A stretch of 64,000 nt of DNA from Zygnema cylindricum (GCA_037447655.1 JBBHKE010001814.1:273547-337546), one strand, 5' to 3'; counted from the first letter of the stretch, positions 1 to 10,757 are shown. The notes: a model not told the origin generated them from the letters alone. Translations and numbers: made by a program.

Positions 1-490
1 TATTTATTTTTTCAAATAGGATACATGATTTTAATTTTTCCTTGACGTTAATTAAGGTAACGTACAAAATAGCGTAAAGCCCGAAAGTACAATAAAATCT
101 AAATAATGTGGTGTACGGTCGATGTCAGACCGTACATAAATGTAACTTTTCAAGTGAAAATTTACAAAAAATGAATTAAATCAGACGCGCGTGCATAAGA
201 ACGTGCGCTCAAAAAAACGGGATTAGTCTGACACGTAAATTAGTATGGCATGTACGGATATTTTAAATTCGCAACGGCGAACGATTTCTAATATTTTGTA
301 CGGATACATATATTAATGTATATAATCGAACAACGAATAATCCATTTTTGTTGTTCTCAAATTAGCATAAACACCGAAATTAGAATACACCTTTTTTTTG
401 AAAATTTTCAAATTCTTAATTAGCATCAATTACGATAAAATTTTCTTCAACACTAATTCAATGTTGACACTAATAACGATTCGCGGTGTA
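1..490. repeat. MITE-like dispersed repeat, copy 1 (truncated by window edge)
   Basis: This AT-rich non-coding segment aligns by eye along most of its length with 50575-51035. Shared blocks include the TGTGGTGTACGG stretch near 108-119, GTGCGCTCAAAAAA near 204, TTTTGTACGGATAC near 293 and a TTTTCAAATTC stretch near 405. Its right end, near 468-490, is a decayed version of the 19-bp inverted terminus seen at 51008-51026. The left terminus lies outside the window or has decayed. There is no coding capacity, and the short reading frames crossing it look accidental. It is called MITE-like because of length, base composition and the inverted ends of the second copy; superfamily not determined. Confidence 0.55.
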
Positions 491-723
491 CTCAACTTGC
501 ATTGGCTCTTGCATTTACAGTACTACAACACATTAGTGGTAACGTACGGAAGCAATGGACGTGGACGATTCAATGCAGCTGCAAAGCAGGCCATGTGGCG
601 CTGCGATAAAGTCCAAAAGTACCAAACGGAAATCCGGAGTGCGATTACATCTACCAAAAATAACTTCCTTTTCCAGCCGCATCCAACATTCAGGATGACG
701 TAAATTTTACTTTGGGATGTACT

Positions 724-728
724 ATTTA
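724..728. repeat. Target-site duplication ATTTA (left)
   Basis: The five bases ATTTA directly precede the TG of the solo LTR and are repeated exactly at 1844-1848. A 5-bp duplication is the usual size for Ty1/copia integration. Confidence 0.8.
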
Positions 729-1843
729 TGTAATTCTGTGACCTCCATTGGTACACAGAATGTCCTGCTTATGTGAAGCCTCGAGGATAGTATATGCACT
801 TTTGACTTTGAAAATGGATTAGTCCCACCCTGGGACGCAAAAACTCTGACTGACTACACCCCTGTGTAGCTTGGACTCCCCCGAGTCCGCTGCAAAAAGA
901 ATCAATGAATTTGCTCACCTGAGCATTAAGTTATGGCTGTTCAAAGACAACATATTTGTACAGATGGCCTCTGGGAGAGAGGACGTTTTCCAAATTTTGT
1001 CTAAGTCCTGAAAACTCCTAATAACTACTCTAAACCAATCAAAGTGAAGTACCCTAATTATTGTACATACAAAGTACAACAGCCGCTGTACTTTATGTAC
1101 GGATATATTTGGCACCATTCCCGGTCTGCCACGTGGCAAAATAGGTCAATGACAATCTGTCCCTTTTCTCTTCCAGCATTTTATAGGATGACGCCACGTG
1201 TAATTTCCTCCCATTTCGCTGTTCTTCTCCCAGATAGTCGTTCCGGCATCCCGGCACTCACGCGTGTCGTCCGTTCTTTTCACGGTGATTAATTGCAGGC
1301 GTTCGATCTGACGGCGCGCCGAATAAATGTTGACCGTTGAATTTCACCGGTCAAAGTTCCGTGTTGACCGTTGAATTTCGACGGTCAACACTCCGTGTTG
1401 ACCGCTTAAATGTTTTTCTTGCTTCGCGAGCCGTCGATCGCGACATTTAATTTCGTCGGTCGAAATCAAATGTCTGTTTCATTTATTTCGTGGGGTACTG
1501 CATTTCGTGCGGTACCACATGTTCCATGTTTCGTTTTGTTTCGTAATATGTTAAACGGAATATGTTGTATGTTTTTCTCTGAATACTTATCAAGTACAGT
1601 ACATGTATCGATTCATCAAGACCTAACGGATAAGGCGACCGCCCTTTTCGTACAGGTTTCGCCCAGAGGTTACATGATCAAATCATGTATGTGGCGACAT
1701 AACTTTTGCAGGAGCTTTGTCTTCTGTGTATCCTCTCATTTGTCCAAGGTAGCCATGGCTGCCTGTCAATTTTGAGTGACTACGACAAGTATAAGAACTG
1801 CAAGACTCAAAAAAGGTAGAATACAAAATATCACTTTTCAACA
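729..1843 (-). mobile_element. Solo copia LTR (family F), minus orientation
   Basis: This 1,115-bp LTR starts TG (729-730), ends CA (1842-1843) and is flanked by a perfect 5-bp duplication, so it is an insertion reduced to one LTR by LTR-LTR recombination. It shares the landmarks of the other LTRs here. Its U5 end encodes the conserved start codon followed by GAGGTC when read on the minus strand. A hairpin with GTAC-containing arms lies at 1063-1102. A CCACGTGG box is near 1129, and an antisense tRNA-like A/B-box pair at about 1622-1684. No internal region is present on either side. Open frames inside it are artefacts. Confidence 0.82.
1622..1684 (+). promoter_or_regulatory. tRNA-like A-box/B-box pair, antisense within the solo LTR
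   Basis: CTAACGGATAAGGCG (1622-1636) resembles the D-arm/A-box of an arginine-type tRNA. GATCAAATC (1676-1684) resembles the B-box core GTTCRANYC, and the spacing is roughly tRNA-like. The same arrangement recurs in several other LTR families in this window. It could be a Pol III promoter or a decayed tRNA-derived insertion; transcription is not shown. Confidence 0.4.
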
Positions 1844-1848
1844 ATTTA
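1844..1848. repeat. Target-site duplication ATTTA (right)
   Basis: Exact repeat of 724-728, directly after the terminal CA of the solo LTR. Confidence 0.8.
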
Positions 1849-2337
1849 TTTGTCTAAAACAATATTTTTTCGTTGTAAGACTCGATTACTAAAAAGACAG
1901 AAATTGCCCTTAATTAATCACATCTTACATACCCAAACACTTATTGTGTGTGCCAATTTAACTTAAGCTTAGGGTGCGATCCCATGTGTGAAATTAAGGG
2001 TTTTGAAATTATGTGGTCTCCATTAACCCACAGAATGAGCAGCCTTAGTAAAGCCTCTACGATAATACTTGACCCTTTCACTTTCCCATTGAATAAGTTC
2101 CGCCCAGGCACACAAATATTCTGACCACCCTCACCCCTGTGAGGACAAGACTCTCTTGAGTCAAACGCAAAAAAAATTAATGAATTTGCTCCCTTGAGCA
2201 GTAAGTTATAGCTGGCCAAAGATGGCCTATAAACACAAAAGGTCACGTGGAGAGAGGCGCCTCAAACACGCTAAGTCCCTTAACTCCTACTCACAACTAT
2301 TTACTACCCTACCCTCGGCCAATCAAAAGGGTGTATA

Positions 2338-2375
2338 GTACAAGAAGGTACATTGGGCGATTGTACTTTTTGTAC
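2338..2375 (-). promoter_or_regulatory. Conserved LTR hairpin (family C copy)
   Basis: The arms GTACAAGAAGGTACA and TGTACTTTTTGTAC flank a short GC-rich loop. It occupies the same LTR position as hairpins in families A, B, F and G. Its role is unknown; it could be an RNA structure or a protein-binding palindrome. Confidence 0.5.
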
Positions 2376-2742
2376 GGCCATTGTACAACATGGCTTTCTG
2401 GTTGACACTTGTCAACATGGGAGCCATCGTTCCTCCTCCCATCCTTTCCACCGTCCAATGATGTGGCGCCACGTGGCAAAGCGCACCGCTATGTTCAAAA
2501 TCCGCCAAAGATTCATTGAGGTTTGGCGGGGACGACGATGTACGTTTGATCATATATTTTACACGATTAAATTCGCATTGCGAGAGCCGTTTGACTATAT
2601 ATGTCGTTTCGTCAATTTGGTATGATTTAATAGAAGTGACGTTTTGGGTAAACTTTAAATACATAGCGAACTGATTATTTGTATCATTTCGTTAACGCCA
2701 TAACTTTTAAGGCATACGTCTATGTAGTACTTCGCAGGTCTA

Positions 2743-2753
2743 GGTTCAAATCT
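2743..2753 (+). promoter_or_regulatory. B-box-like motif antisense in LTR C
   Basis: GGTTCAAATCT fits the eukaryotic tRNA B-box consensus GGTTCRANYCY. The A-box partner near 2700 is poorly preserved. It lies at the same LTR location as the A/B pairs of the other families. Confidence 0.4.
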
Positions 2754-2895
2754 AGTTTAGGGCAACGTTTAAGCAATCTATCAATCTGTCTACCTGTTTC
2801 TTTCTGACTATGGCGGCAGCCATGGTGACTCTCTCTCTCTCTCTTCACTCTAGAGTCTAAATTAAGAAGTGAATATTAATTACGACTTTTCAACA

Positions 2896-4500
2896 CTCCC
2901 TTTAATACTTAGTCAACTTTTTATTTAAGTCCACAATTTTCTCTACAGAATATTAACTTAGGAGAAGGTACCAGTTTTGTCATCATGTCTGCAATCATCT
3001 CTTTATCACTTTTATGAACCAGTTTGATTATTTTATTCTCAATCTCTCTCTGATAAAGCTTAGTCTTATATCCATATGTTTAGCTTTGAAATGGTGTTTT
3101 GGATTAGCTCCGATAGAGAAATCAACTTGATTATCACAAAAGACATTTTGAGTCCCAGATTTCATGAACCCTAGTTCTTCGAGTAGAGATTTTACCCACA
3201 TTAAATCTTTAGTGGCAGCACATTAAGCCAAGTATTCAGCCTCTATAGTGGACTGAGCAACTACTTTCTGCTGTTTGCTACTCCAACAGCATGCACCAGA
3301 TCCAATTTGCAACACATATCCAGTTGTATATCATCTCAAAGGCACATCCCCATAACTGGCATCATTCCTAGTAGTGATGTTAGTGTGCTCCCCTCCCAAA
3401 TGCAACCATAATTCCCTTGTTCCCACCAAATATCTCATCACTATGTTGGCTGCTTCCCTGTTTTTTTTCCTAAGTTCATTTAGACTTCTACTGAGAACAC
3501 CTACAACCGTAGCTATGTCCGGACGTGTACAATTTATAAAGTAAATTAAACTGCCTACAATTTGCCTAAATGGAATTCCTTCTATAAACCTCTTTTCTTC
3601 TTCATCCATCTTATCATTCAAAATCAATATCCCTCCCTCTCCACTCCCCTCTGATACTTTATTTAGATCCATGAAAGTGGTACACCCATTTGCTTTCGCC
3701 ATCTGAAACTTTTCTAGCATATTGTTGATAGCTTTTTTCTGAGTGAGTCTTATAATTCTATTCCCTCTATCCCTCTCCATTTGAATCACCAAAATGTATT
3801 TTGCTTCGCCGAGATCTTTCATGTCAAACCGACTTCTCATATCGTGTTTGAGTTTGTTAATTTTATCTAAAGACTTGCTTATTACTAACAAATTAACAAC
3901 ATAAACAGCAATAATTATCACTCAATTTTCATCCTCAAATAAATATATAGAGTGATTTGTACTTATTATAATCTATCCCAAACTTGTCAAAAATCCCTCC
4001 AATTTTATTTTCTATTGTCGCGAGGCTTGCTTAAGGCCATAAAGTGATTTTATCAGTTTGCGCACCTTGCTTTCTTCTCCAATTTTCACGAATCCTTCCG
4101 GTTGCCTCATGTAGATTTCTTTTTCCAACTCTCTGTGTAAGAAGGCGGTCTTAATATCCATATGGTGTATTTCCATATCCTCTGCTGCGGCTAAATTTAA
4201 GAGGATTCTGACAGAAGGGAATATGACTACTGGTGCAAAGGTTTCTTCAAGGTCTATTCCTACTTTCTGAGTATAACCTTTAGCAACCAACCTAGCCTTA
4301 TATCTTTCAATGGTATTATCTGGGTTTAGTTTAAGCTTAAAAACCCACTCACATCCAATCGGTCTTCTGTCCAGTGGACAATCTACAAACTCCCATGTAT
4401 TGGCTTGATGATAGAGGCCATTTCTTCATTGATGGCAGTGATACACCGGCTGCTTTCTGGGGTATTTATGGCCTCTAAGTATGTCTGAGGTTCTTCTCGG
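2896..4500 (-). pseudogene. Copia C reverse transcriptase and RNase H (decayed)
   Basis: On the minus strand this holds the C-terminal half of a Ty1/copia polyprotein, which copies element RNA into DNA in cytoplasmic particles. Frames at 4012-4290 carry the RT N-terminus (VAKGYTQKVGIDLEETFAPV, then MDIKTAFLH and the YGLKQA motif). Frames at 3331-3921 carry the second half of RT and the start of RNase H (MKDLGEAKYIL, CTRPDIATVVGVLSRS). The catalytic YVDD reads as YVVNLLV, so both metal-binding Asp residues are gone. RNase H continues towards 2960 with stops and shifts. The order matches copia (RT then RNase H before the 3' LTR). It is a dead copy, with high confidence in the family. Confidence 0.85.
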
Positions 4501-5665
4501 TGAGACATATTTGTGAGTGTTTTATTGTCTTTTATTTTACATGTCTTTCTTGAAGCAGTTTCCTACTTCTTTTTCCTCCTTCAAAATCTGAAGCCAGTAT
4601 GGAAGGCATCCTCGGGATTTGTTTAGGAAAATTTCCATCTTCCTTATCTTCTAATGTTGGTGTTTGATCAAGTTCATCGTTGGTTTCCACTTCGTATTGT
4701 GGTGCTACGTCGGATGTTGTTATTTCGTCCTTCTCCTTTGGCACATCCGCAGATTTTTCATTCTCTCCGTCTTTTTTCTCTTCATTTCCCAAGTTAAAGT
4801 CAGAATACTGACCCTATTCAAAGTTGATTTTGACTTCTTTGTTATATTTGAATGGAACAATATATTTTACTTCATTCATCACTACTACGTGTTTTACCAA
4901 AATGATATCTCTCTTTTTCAAGTCATACACTCGATATCCTTTTGTGCTCTCATCATATCCTACAAGATTACCTGGTTTCCCTCTTCCCTCTAACTTCTTT
5001 TTAGTCTTATCAGAATCTAAACTGTAGAATTGAATTTCGAACACTCTCAAACTAGACAAATCTGGTTTTCTTCCCGTCCACCTTTCATATGGAGTTTCCT
5101 CCTTATTTGTTGAAGTTAACACTCTATTTTTGATGAAGTTAACATAGTTCATAGACTCAGCCCAAAACTACAATCCTATTCTTTTATCAGTTAGCATACT
5201 TTTGGACATATATCCTAAAGCTTTATTCACTCTTTCTGCTACTCCAATTTGTTTCGGATTATAACGAACAGTTTTCTTATGATGGATTCCTTCTTCTTTA
5301 AGAAATTCTTCAAATTCCTTTGAGGTGTATTATTTCCCATTATCACTTCTTATCTCTTTTATTGAGGTTTCATGTAATTTTTCACTCTATACTTTGTATT
5401 CTTTAAAACATCTTAGTACCTGTGACTTATGTTCAAGAAAATACACCTTAGTGTATCTAGACCAATCATCTGTGATGGTTAACATCTATCTTTTCCCCCA
5501 TGTGAAGCATACCTAGCTGGTCCCCAAACATCAGTGTGAACTACATCTAATACTTTTTCTTTTCTAAATATGGATACCTTTGGAAATGGACGTCTATGAA
5601 TCTTCCCTTGGGCAGATCCACTAGAATCATCTGAGGTCTCATCATCTCCAAACTCAATTCCATCC
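4501..5665 (-). pseudogene. Copia C integrase and integrase-RT linker (decayed)
   Basis: Minus-strand frames at 5479-5667 hold the integrase entry (VLDVVHTDVWGPARY, containing the first catalytic Asp) after a GAG_pre-integrase end (SGSAQGK). Frames at 4814-5152 hold the integrase C-terminal part (YERWTGRKPDLSSLRVF, GYDESTKGYRVYDL). An acidic, serine-poor linker at 4532-4792 leads to the RT domain. The part carrying the second Asp and the Glu (about 5150-5470) is broken by stops. Copia integrase inserts the cDNA into nuclear DNA; this copy cannot. Confidence 0.8.
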
Positions 5666-6345
5666 ACTATTTTTTTTTCTTATTTTTATTTAATCTGACT
5701 AGATTCAGATGCCTCAACCTCTTGTGCCAAAGCATCATATCACTTCCACACGAATAGAGAACACCATTTTCATTGCAAATTACAATTGTGAACATTCTTT
5801 GACTACCATTTTCAGCTATTAAATATACCTCATACAAAGCAAGCTGTGAAGATTCCTTTCTTAGTTCCAGTTTCGAACTCTTTTTCATCTAGAACAACTG
5901 TAGAGACTAGATTCTTGCTAAGCTGTGGAATGTAAAAAACATTTGAGAGTGTTACAATTGAAGCCTTTTGTATCAGCTAGAACTTTTAAATTAACCGATC
6001 CAACAAGACTTGTGGTTTCCACTCTACCATCTCCATAATCTATCTCAACTGTTGGTATTTTTCTTAATTTAGTAAACCAGCTCTTATCCTTGCACATATG
6101 CATCCAGGCCCTTGAGTCTATGATCCACCTATCCTCAGGTGGATCCCTACTACCTCCGAAAGCACACGTTTGTCTCCGTAGAATGTCTGCATGCTTCTCA
6201 GTGGTTTTTTTGTTTAAGAAGAAGCTCCTTAAGCTCATTTCCAATTCAATAACGTTATCTTTTTCCTTGTCATGAACTTGAGTCAGAAAAGTCTTTTTCT
6301 TTCCTCCATCTTTTGAGGAACCTTGCCCATCTTTGAGTCGGAGAT
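5666..6345 (-). pseudogene. Copia C protease and GAG_pre-integrase domain (decayed)
   Basis: The frame spanning 5918-6598 contains a copia aspartic protease entry, WIIDSRAWMHMC. The active-site triad expected as DSGAS reads DSRAW, so the conserved Gly is lost. 5667-5888 encodes the zinc-binding HHCC region start (MLWHKRLRHLNLVRL). The protease would normally cut the polyprotein. Loss of the DSG motif and a frame break after it mark a non-functional copy. Confidence 0.8.
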
Positions 6346-7328
6346 GTGCAAGTTTGACACAATCTGCCATATAATGTCTGTGTTTCTTGCAGAAGTGACA
6401 TAATCCACCTCGAGGAGCTCCTCTCCCCTGTCGATCAAATTTTCCACCTCCTTGTCCTTTTCCTCCAAAGTTTTGATAGGGATCCTTTCCCTTTTGCTCA
6501 TCACGTTTTTGCCAATCAGATTCTGCAGCGAATGCTTGAACACTCAGACTTTCTCTCCTAAGTTCTATAATACTCTCTTTCACTAAAATCATCCCCACTG
6601 TATCACCCCAATTCCAATTGCTATCACCTAGATCCTACAATCGATTAATGATATTCTCATACTCTTCAGGTAGTTTCATTATCAGTCTATTTACTCTTTG
6701 TCTCTTGGACCATGAGTTACCTACGCTCACTAGTTCTCCAAATAATGCTCCTAAGTCATTGTAAATATTATTTATACATCCTCCCTTGTAAGTATAGGCT
6801 GAAATCTTATTTTTTGCCAGCTGTTGCTGCTGCAATGACCCACTTTTATATTTTTTTACTAGAGATACCCAAATCTGAGAGGAAGATCTAACATGCATAA
6901 GGGGAATGGCAATACCCTTCACTACACTTTTGAGAATTAAGAGCTTAGCCACCTTGTCCTTATAGTTCCAATTTTCATATTCTGATAGTTCGGTCTGACT
7001 CCCTGTCACCATTGCTGGTGATGCTGCTGCCACTGTAGTCCTTTACAACGGAGTCCCTCGAGAAGGAACTCCTCCCTTTTCTCCTTCCATGAATATATCC
7101 TCCCCTTCCTCGTCATCTTTCGTGATGGTGGCTGATATTTTAACAGCTGTTGTGACGGAGGTAGAAGAAAAATGTGGTCCTCCAAACCTAGGTGGAGGTG
7201 GGCATTGAATTTGCTCAGACACTATGCCCCATAGGTGCTTCTCAAAAATTTATCCTTCCATCATCATTTCCCAAAAAAAAAACTCGTATTCATTAAACAT
7301 GGGCACCCTAAAGGGTGGGCCCATAACC
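6346..7328 (-). pseudogene. Copia C gag with CCHC zinc knuckle (decayed)
   Basis: The gag frame starts at the LTR/PBS junction (residues MGPPFRVP read from the PBS ATG) and runs leftward through several shifts. 6635-7033 holds the copia gag core (ENWNYKDKVAKLLILKSVV, IWVSLVKKYKSGSLQQQQLA, KLPEEYENIINRL). The zinc knuckle CHFCKKHRHYMADC (C-x2-C-x4-H-x4-C), which binds element RNA in the particle, lies near 6360-6405. At least two stop codons and frameshifts separate the parts. The family is clear, the copy is inactive. Confidence 0.82.
7314..7328 (-). other. Primer-binding site, half-tRNA-iMet type
   Basis: On the minus strand the 15 bases GGTTATGGGCCCACC directly follow the LTR end (...TTTCA). 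They are complementary to the anticodon arm and loop of plant-type initiator tRNA-Met (GGUGGGCCCAUAACC, from memory), not to its 3' CCA end. This is the arrangement of Drosophila copia, where a cut 5' half of the tRNA is the primer. Confidence 0.8.
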
Positions 7329-7663
7329 TGAAATTCTGTGGTCTTCATTATCTCATATAATGAGTAGCCTATCTAAAGCCTCTAGGATAATATTTGATCC
7401 TTTCAATTTCCCACCGAATTAGTGTCGCCTAGGCACAAAAATATTCTGATCACCCTTACCCTTGTGATGACAAGACTCCATTGAGTCAAACGCAAAAAAA
7501 TCACCGAATTTGCTCCCTTGAGCAATAAGTTATGGCTTGCCAAAGATGGCCTATATATACAAAAGGTCACCTGGAGAGAGGTGCCTCAAACACGCTAAGT
7601 CCTTTTAACTCCTACTCAAAACTACTTACTACTCTACCCTCGGCCAATCAAAAAGGTGTATAG
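7329..7663 (-). mobile_element. 5' LTR of copia C, truncated
   Basis: 335 bp from TG at 7329 match 2004-2340 of the 3' LTR with scattered differences, then stop at 7663 where LTR B begins. The missing 550 bp or so are not found on the far side of the B fragment, so the break is not a simple nested insertion. Confidence 0.75.
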
Positions 7664-7988
7664 TGCAATTTTGTGTCGTCCATTGGACTACAGAATTTAG
7701 GAAGCCTCTACATAAATTTTAACTAACCCACTTCAAGCCACAACCACTGCTGCCCAAGACGGCAAACTGACAGTCTAACTGCACCCCTGTGCAGCCTGGA
7801 CTCTCCTGGGTCCGTAGTAAAAAGAATCACTGAAAAATGGCCAACGAGCGGATAAGTTATGAGGTGGCAAAGATGCCAATTTATACAAAGCTTCCATGGG
7901 AGAGGTGACTGTCTAAACATATGCTAAGTCCTAATTCCCTCTCACAACCCCTATCTACTAATGTACGACCCAATCACATAAATGTAAA

Positions 7989-8025
7989 GTACAGAAAGGT
8001 ACTATGACTGATGTCCTTTCTGTAC
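7989..8025 (-). promoter_or_regulatory. Conserved LTR hairpin with perfect arms (family B)
   Basis: GTACAGAAAGG (7989-7999) and CCTTTCTGTAC (8015-8025) are exact reverse complements around a 15-base loop. The corresponding A-family arms are GTACAAAAAGTACA and TGTACTTTTTGTAC, so paired positions have changed together. Function unknown. Confidence 0.6.
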
Positions 8026-8392
8026 GACATGTGTACGACAAGGCTGCTGAGTGGACGCGTGTCAACTTTACACTCGTCCGAACGCTCCGCGGAATTCCTA
8101 CGACCAAATGTTATCCCTCCACGTGGCGCCAGGTCATGCCACGTCCATAAACGCCAAAGTGACCATTCCGGGATCACGGCAGCGATGTATGCCGTAGGAT
8201 TAAATCTGACATTGATTTTTAGCCGTCGAAACAAATGTCCGATTCATTTGTTTTATGCGAAATGATGTTAGCACTAAACTCTAACTAGTTATATGTTCCT
8301 TCGTTTATATTTTAGTTAATCGGTTTGAAGACCGTACACAAGATTAAATAGATATCAAACCCTATGTATCCTAACAGACTTCTACGACAGAC

Positions 8393-8443
8393 TGGTTAGA
8401 GCTTACGGCTACGCAACGCTCTGCCGATCGGAGGTTTGAGTCT
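8393..8443 (+). promoter_or_regulatory. tRNA-like A-box/B-box module, antisense in LTR B
   Basis: TGGTTAGAGCT (8393-8403) is a close match to the A-box of many tRNAs. GGTTTGAGTCT (8433-8443) resembles a B-box. The 40-base start-to-start spacing is that of a real tRNA. It lies on the strand opposite to the element's genes. No acceptor stem could be folded with confidence, so it is not called a tRNA gene. Confidence 0.5.
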
Positions 8444-8664
8444 TGCCGGACTCAACCTTTTGTTGAGAGTGACTTAAGTCACTCGTTAGTCCTGCCTATG
8501 GAGCTGAGGCAGCCATGGCTCCATCATTCTCTCTCTCATTTAGTGAGTACAACAAGTACGGGGCAAGAGAGAAGAGATGGAGGCAGGCTGCCTGCACTTT
8601 TCTTATCTTTTTTTTGCTAATCTATTTAGACCTAGAAAATACCCAAAAACTAGTTATTTCAACA

Positions 8665-10240
8665 CTTCCCTTATTTTCTAGTCTAATTTTAACTTTTATT
8701 TTAATCCACATTTTTCCCTACAATATTTTAACTTGGGAGAGGGCATAGGTTTGGTCATCATGTCAACCACCATTTCTTCATGGGATTTATACATAAGATT
8801 TACAATTTTATTTTCAACCTTTTCCCTCACGAAGCTTAATCTTATGTCCATATGTTTAGCCTCAAAAAGATGTTTTGGATTGGCTGCACTAGCAATGGCA
8901 GCCTGATTATCACAGAAAACTTCATGTACTCCCTCCTTCATATACCCCAATTCTTGCAACAAGAACTTGAACCACATCAACTCTTTCATAGAAGAACAAG
9001 AGGCCATATACTCAGCCTCCATAGTAGACTGAACAACCTTCTTTTGTTGCTTAGTGCTCCATAAGCAAGCACCTTCCCCACATACAACACATACCCAGAA
9101 GTGCCTCTTCTCATAGGTGCATCCCCATAACTGGCATCACTCCAAGTAGTGATATCAGTGTGCTCCCCTCCAAAATGCAATCATAACTTTTTGGTTCCCA
9201 CCAGATATCTCATTACTCTCTTGGCTTCCTCCCAATCTCTCTTCTTATGATCGTTAAGACTCCTACTGAGGACTCGTATTGCTGCCGCTATGTACGGCCT
9301 TGTACAGTTAATAAAGTAGATCAAACTTCCTATGACCTTTCTATAAGGAATAGACTTCATAAACTCTCTCTTTTCTGGACTCATCTGATCATCTAAGATT
9401 ATCACTTCTCCTTCTACACTCTTATCACTTATTTTGTTCAAGTCAATGGGAGTGGTACAACTGTTTGCCTTCTCCATCTGGAACTTCTCAAACATATTAC
9501 CTATTACTTCCTTTTGAGTAAGTGTGATAACCTTTTTCCCCCTATCTCTGCCTTTGATTCCCAAGATATACCTTGCCTCCCCAAAATCTTTCATATCAAA
9601 TCTGCTTCTAAGATCTTTCTTTAACTTATTGATCTTTTCCAAAGACTTATTTAACACTAGCAGATCATCCACATAAATTGCAATGAAAATCACACCATTC
9701 TCATTTTCAAACATATATATAGAATGGTTAGAGTTGATCCGGATATATCATAGACCGATGAGAAACTCATCTAGTTTCTAATTTAAGTGTCACGGAGCCT
9801 GCTTAAGTCCATATAAGGACTTTATGAGCGTGCAAACTTTGCTCTCTTCCCAATTCTCCATGAATCCCTTTGGTTGCCGCATGAAGATTTCTTCTTCTAA
9901 CTCACCATTGAGAAATGCGGTCTTAATATCCATCTAATGAATTTCCATGTCTTCCGTTGCTGCTAGACTAAGGAGAATCCTTACTTATGGGAAACGAACA
10001 ACTCGAGCAAACGTCTCGTTATAGTCAATACCCTCTTTTTGGGCGAACCCCTTTGCTACCAAACGAGCTTTATATATTTCAATGGTATTATCTTAGTTTA
10101 GTTTTAGTTTAAATACCCATTTACAGCGAATAGGTTTTCAGTCTGGTGGACAACGCGCTTGTTCCCAAGTATTTGCTTCCATGATGGAAGCCATCTCATC
10201 ATTTATGGCTCTAATCCACATGTCTTTTTGTGGGGTGTTC
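8665..10240 (-). pseudogene. Copia B reverse transcriptase and RNase H
   Basis: Minus-strand RNase H spans 8696-9180 with TMEAEYMAS-like and CDNQAAIA motifs and the terminal MVVDMMTKP signature; the frame shifts near 9010. The RT second half spans 9181-9714 and keeps the catalytic YVDD (in FIAIYVDDLLVLN). The RT N-terminal half (9725-10240) is readable in pieces with stops, for example at the TAA near 9937. Domain order and the polypurine tract at 8665 fit Ty1/copia. It is better preserved than element C but still broken by at least three stops or shifts. Confidence 0.85.
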
Positions 10241-10757
10241 ATTGCCTCTTATTATGACTGAGGCTCATCATGATGAGATAGCTTAGTTACCTTATGAGTA
10301 ACCTGTTTCTCTTGTATCTTTTTGTTGCTCCTTCTCCCTCCCTCAAACTCTAAAGCTGGAATGGAAGGAAGTCTCCGGTTTCTCCTTACTGTCTCATCGG
10401 CTCCCTTATTAATGGAAGGCGATTCCTGTTCTTTCTCTTCTGCCTCCTCAACAACCATAAGAATATGTGAGGTGTCCGGTAGATCTTCTGTATCTTAGAT
10501 CTCCCATGAAACTGCAATCACTGTTTCACTCATGTCCTTTCGGGAAAGACAGGACTCTTCTTACTTTCAGATTCAAAACCGATTTTTATCTTCTTCGTAT
10601 ATTTGAAGGGGTCAAATGACTTCCCTTCATCTATGACAACCAGGTGTTTGACCAGAATAATATCTTGCTTTGCTAAGTCATAGACGCTATATCTTTTGAC
10701 ATCCTCCTCATATCCTACAAAGTATTCCGGTTTGTCTTTTGCATCTAGTTTCCAGTT
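10241..10757 (-). pseudogene. Copia B integrase C-terminus and linker
   Basis: Frame 10252-10458 encodes the hydrophilic linker between integrase and RT (RRNRRLPSIPALEFEGGRRS). 10560-10757 encodes the end of the integrase fold (VGYEEDVKRYSVYDL-like, then DIILVKHLVVIDEGKSF). Homology stops abruptly at about 10757, where RT N-terminal sequence of another copy begins. The integrase core, protease and gag of this element are missing. Confidence 0.78.

Larger units (their letters stand above)
2004..2895 (-). mobile_element. 3' LTR of copia element C
   Basis: This 892-bp LTR has ends TG (2004-2005) and CA (2894-2895). A pyrimidine-rich stretch, CTCCCTTTAATACTTAG, follows on the right; read on the minus strand this is the purine-rich polypurine tract of an element whose pol lies to the right. 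Its left 330 bp match the truncated 5' LTR at 7329-7663. It contains the GTAC-armed hairpin (2338-2375), a CCACGTGG palindrome near 2469 and a good B-box match, GGTTCAAATCT, at 2743-2753. A short CT run is at about 2829-2842. Confidence 0.8.
7664..8664 (-). mobile_element. 3' LTR of copia element B
   Basis: This 1,001-bp LTR runs from TG (7664) to CA (8664) and is followed by CTTCCCTTATTTTCTAG, the complement of a polypurine tract. It therefore belongs to the minus-strand pol at 8696-10757. The hairpin at 7989-8025 has perfect 11-bp arms, and an antisense tRNA-like module lies at 8393-8443. A second 5' palindrome, AGGCAGGCTGCCT, is near 8580. CCACGTGG-type motifs lie near 8117 and 8138. The same LTR family recurs truncated at 31802-32098 and as a fragment at 28683-28864. 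Confidence 0.8.

Noticed and set aside
8393-8443. A functional tRNA gene
   Set aside because: A- and B-boxes and spacing are good, but I could not pair an acceptor stem or find a clear anticodon arm; reported only as a tRNA-like module.
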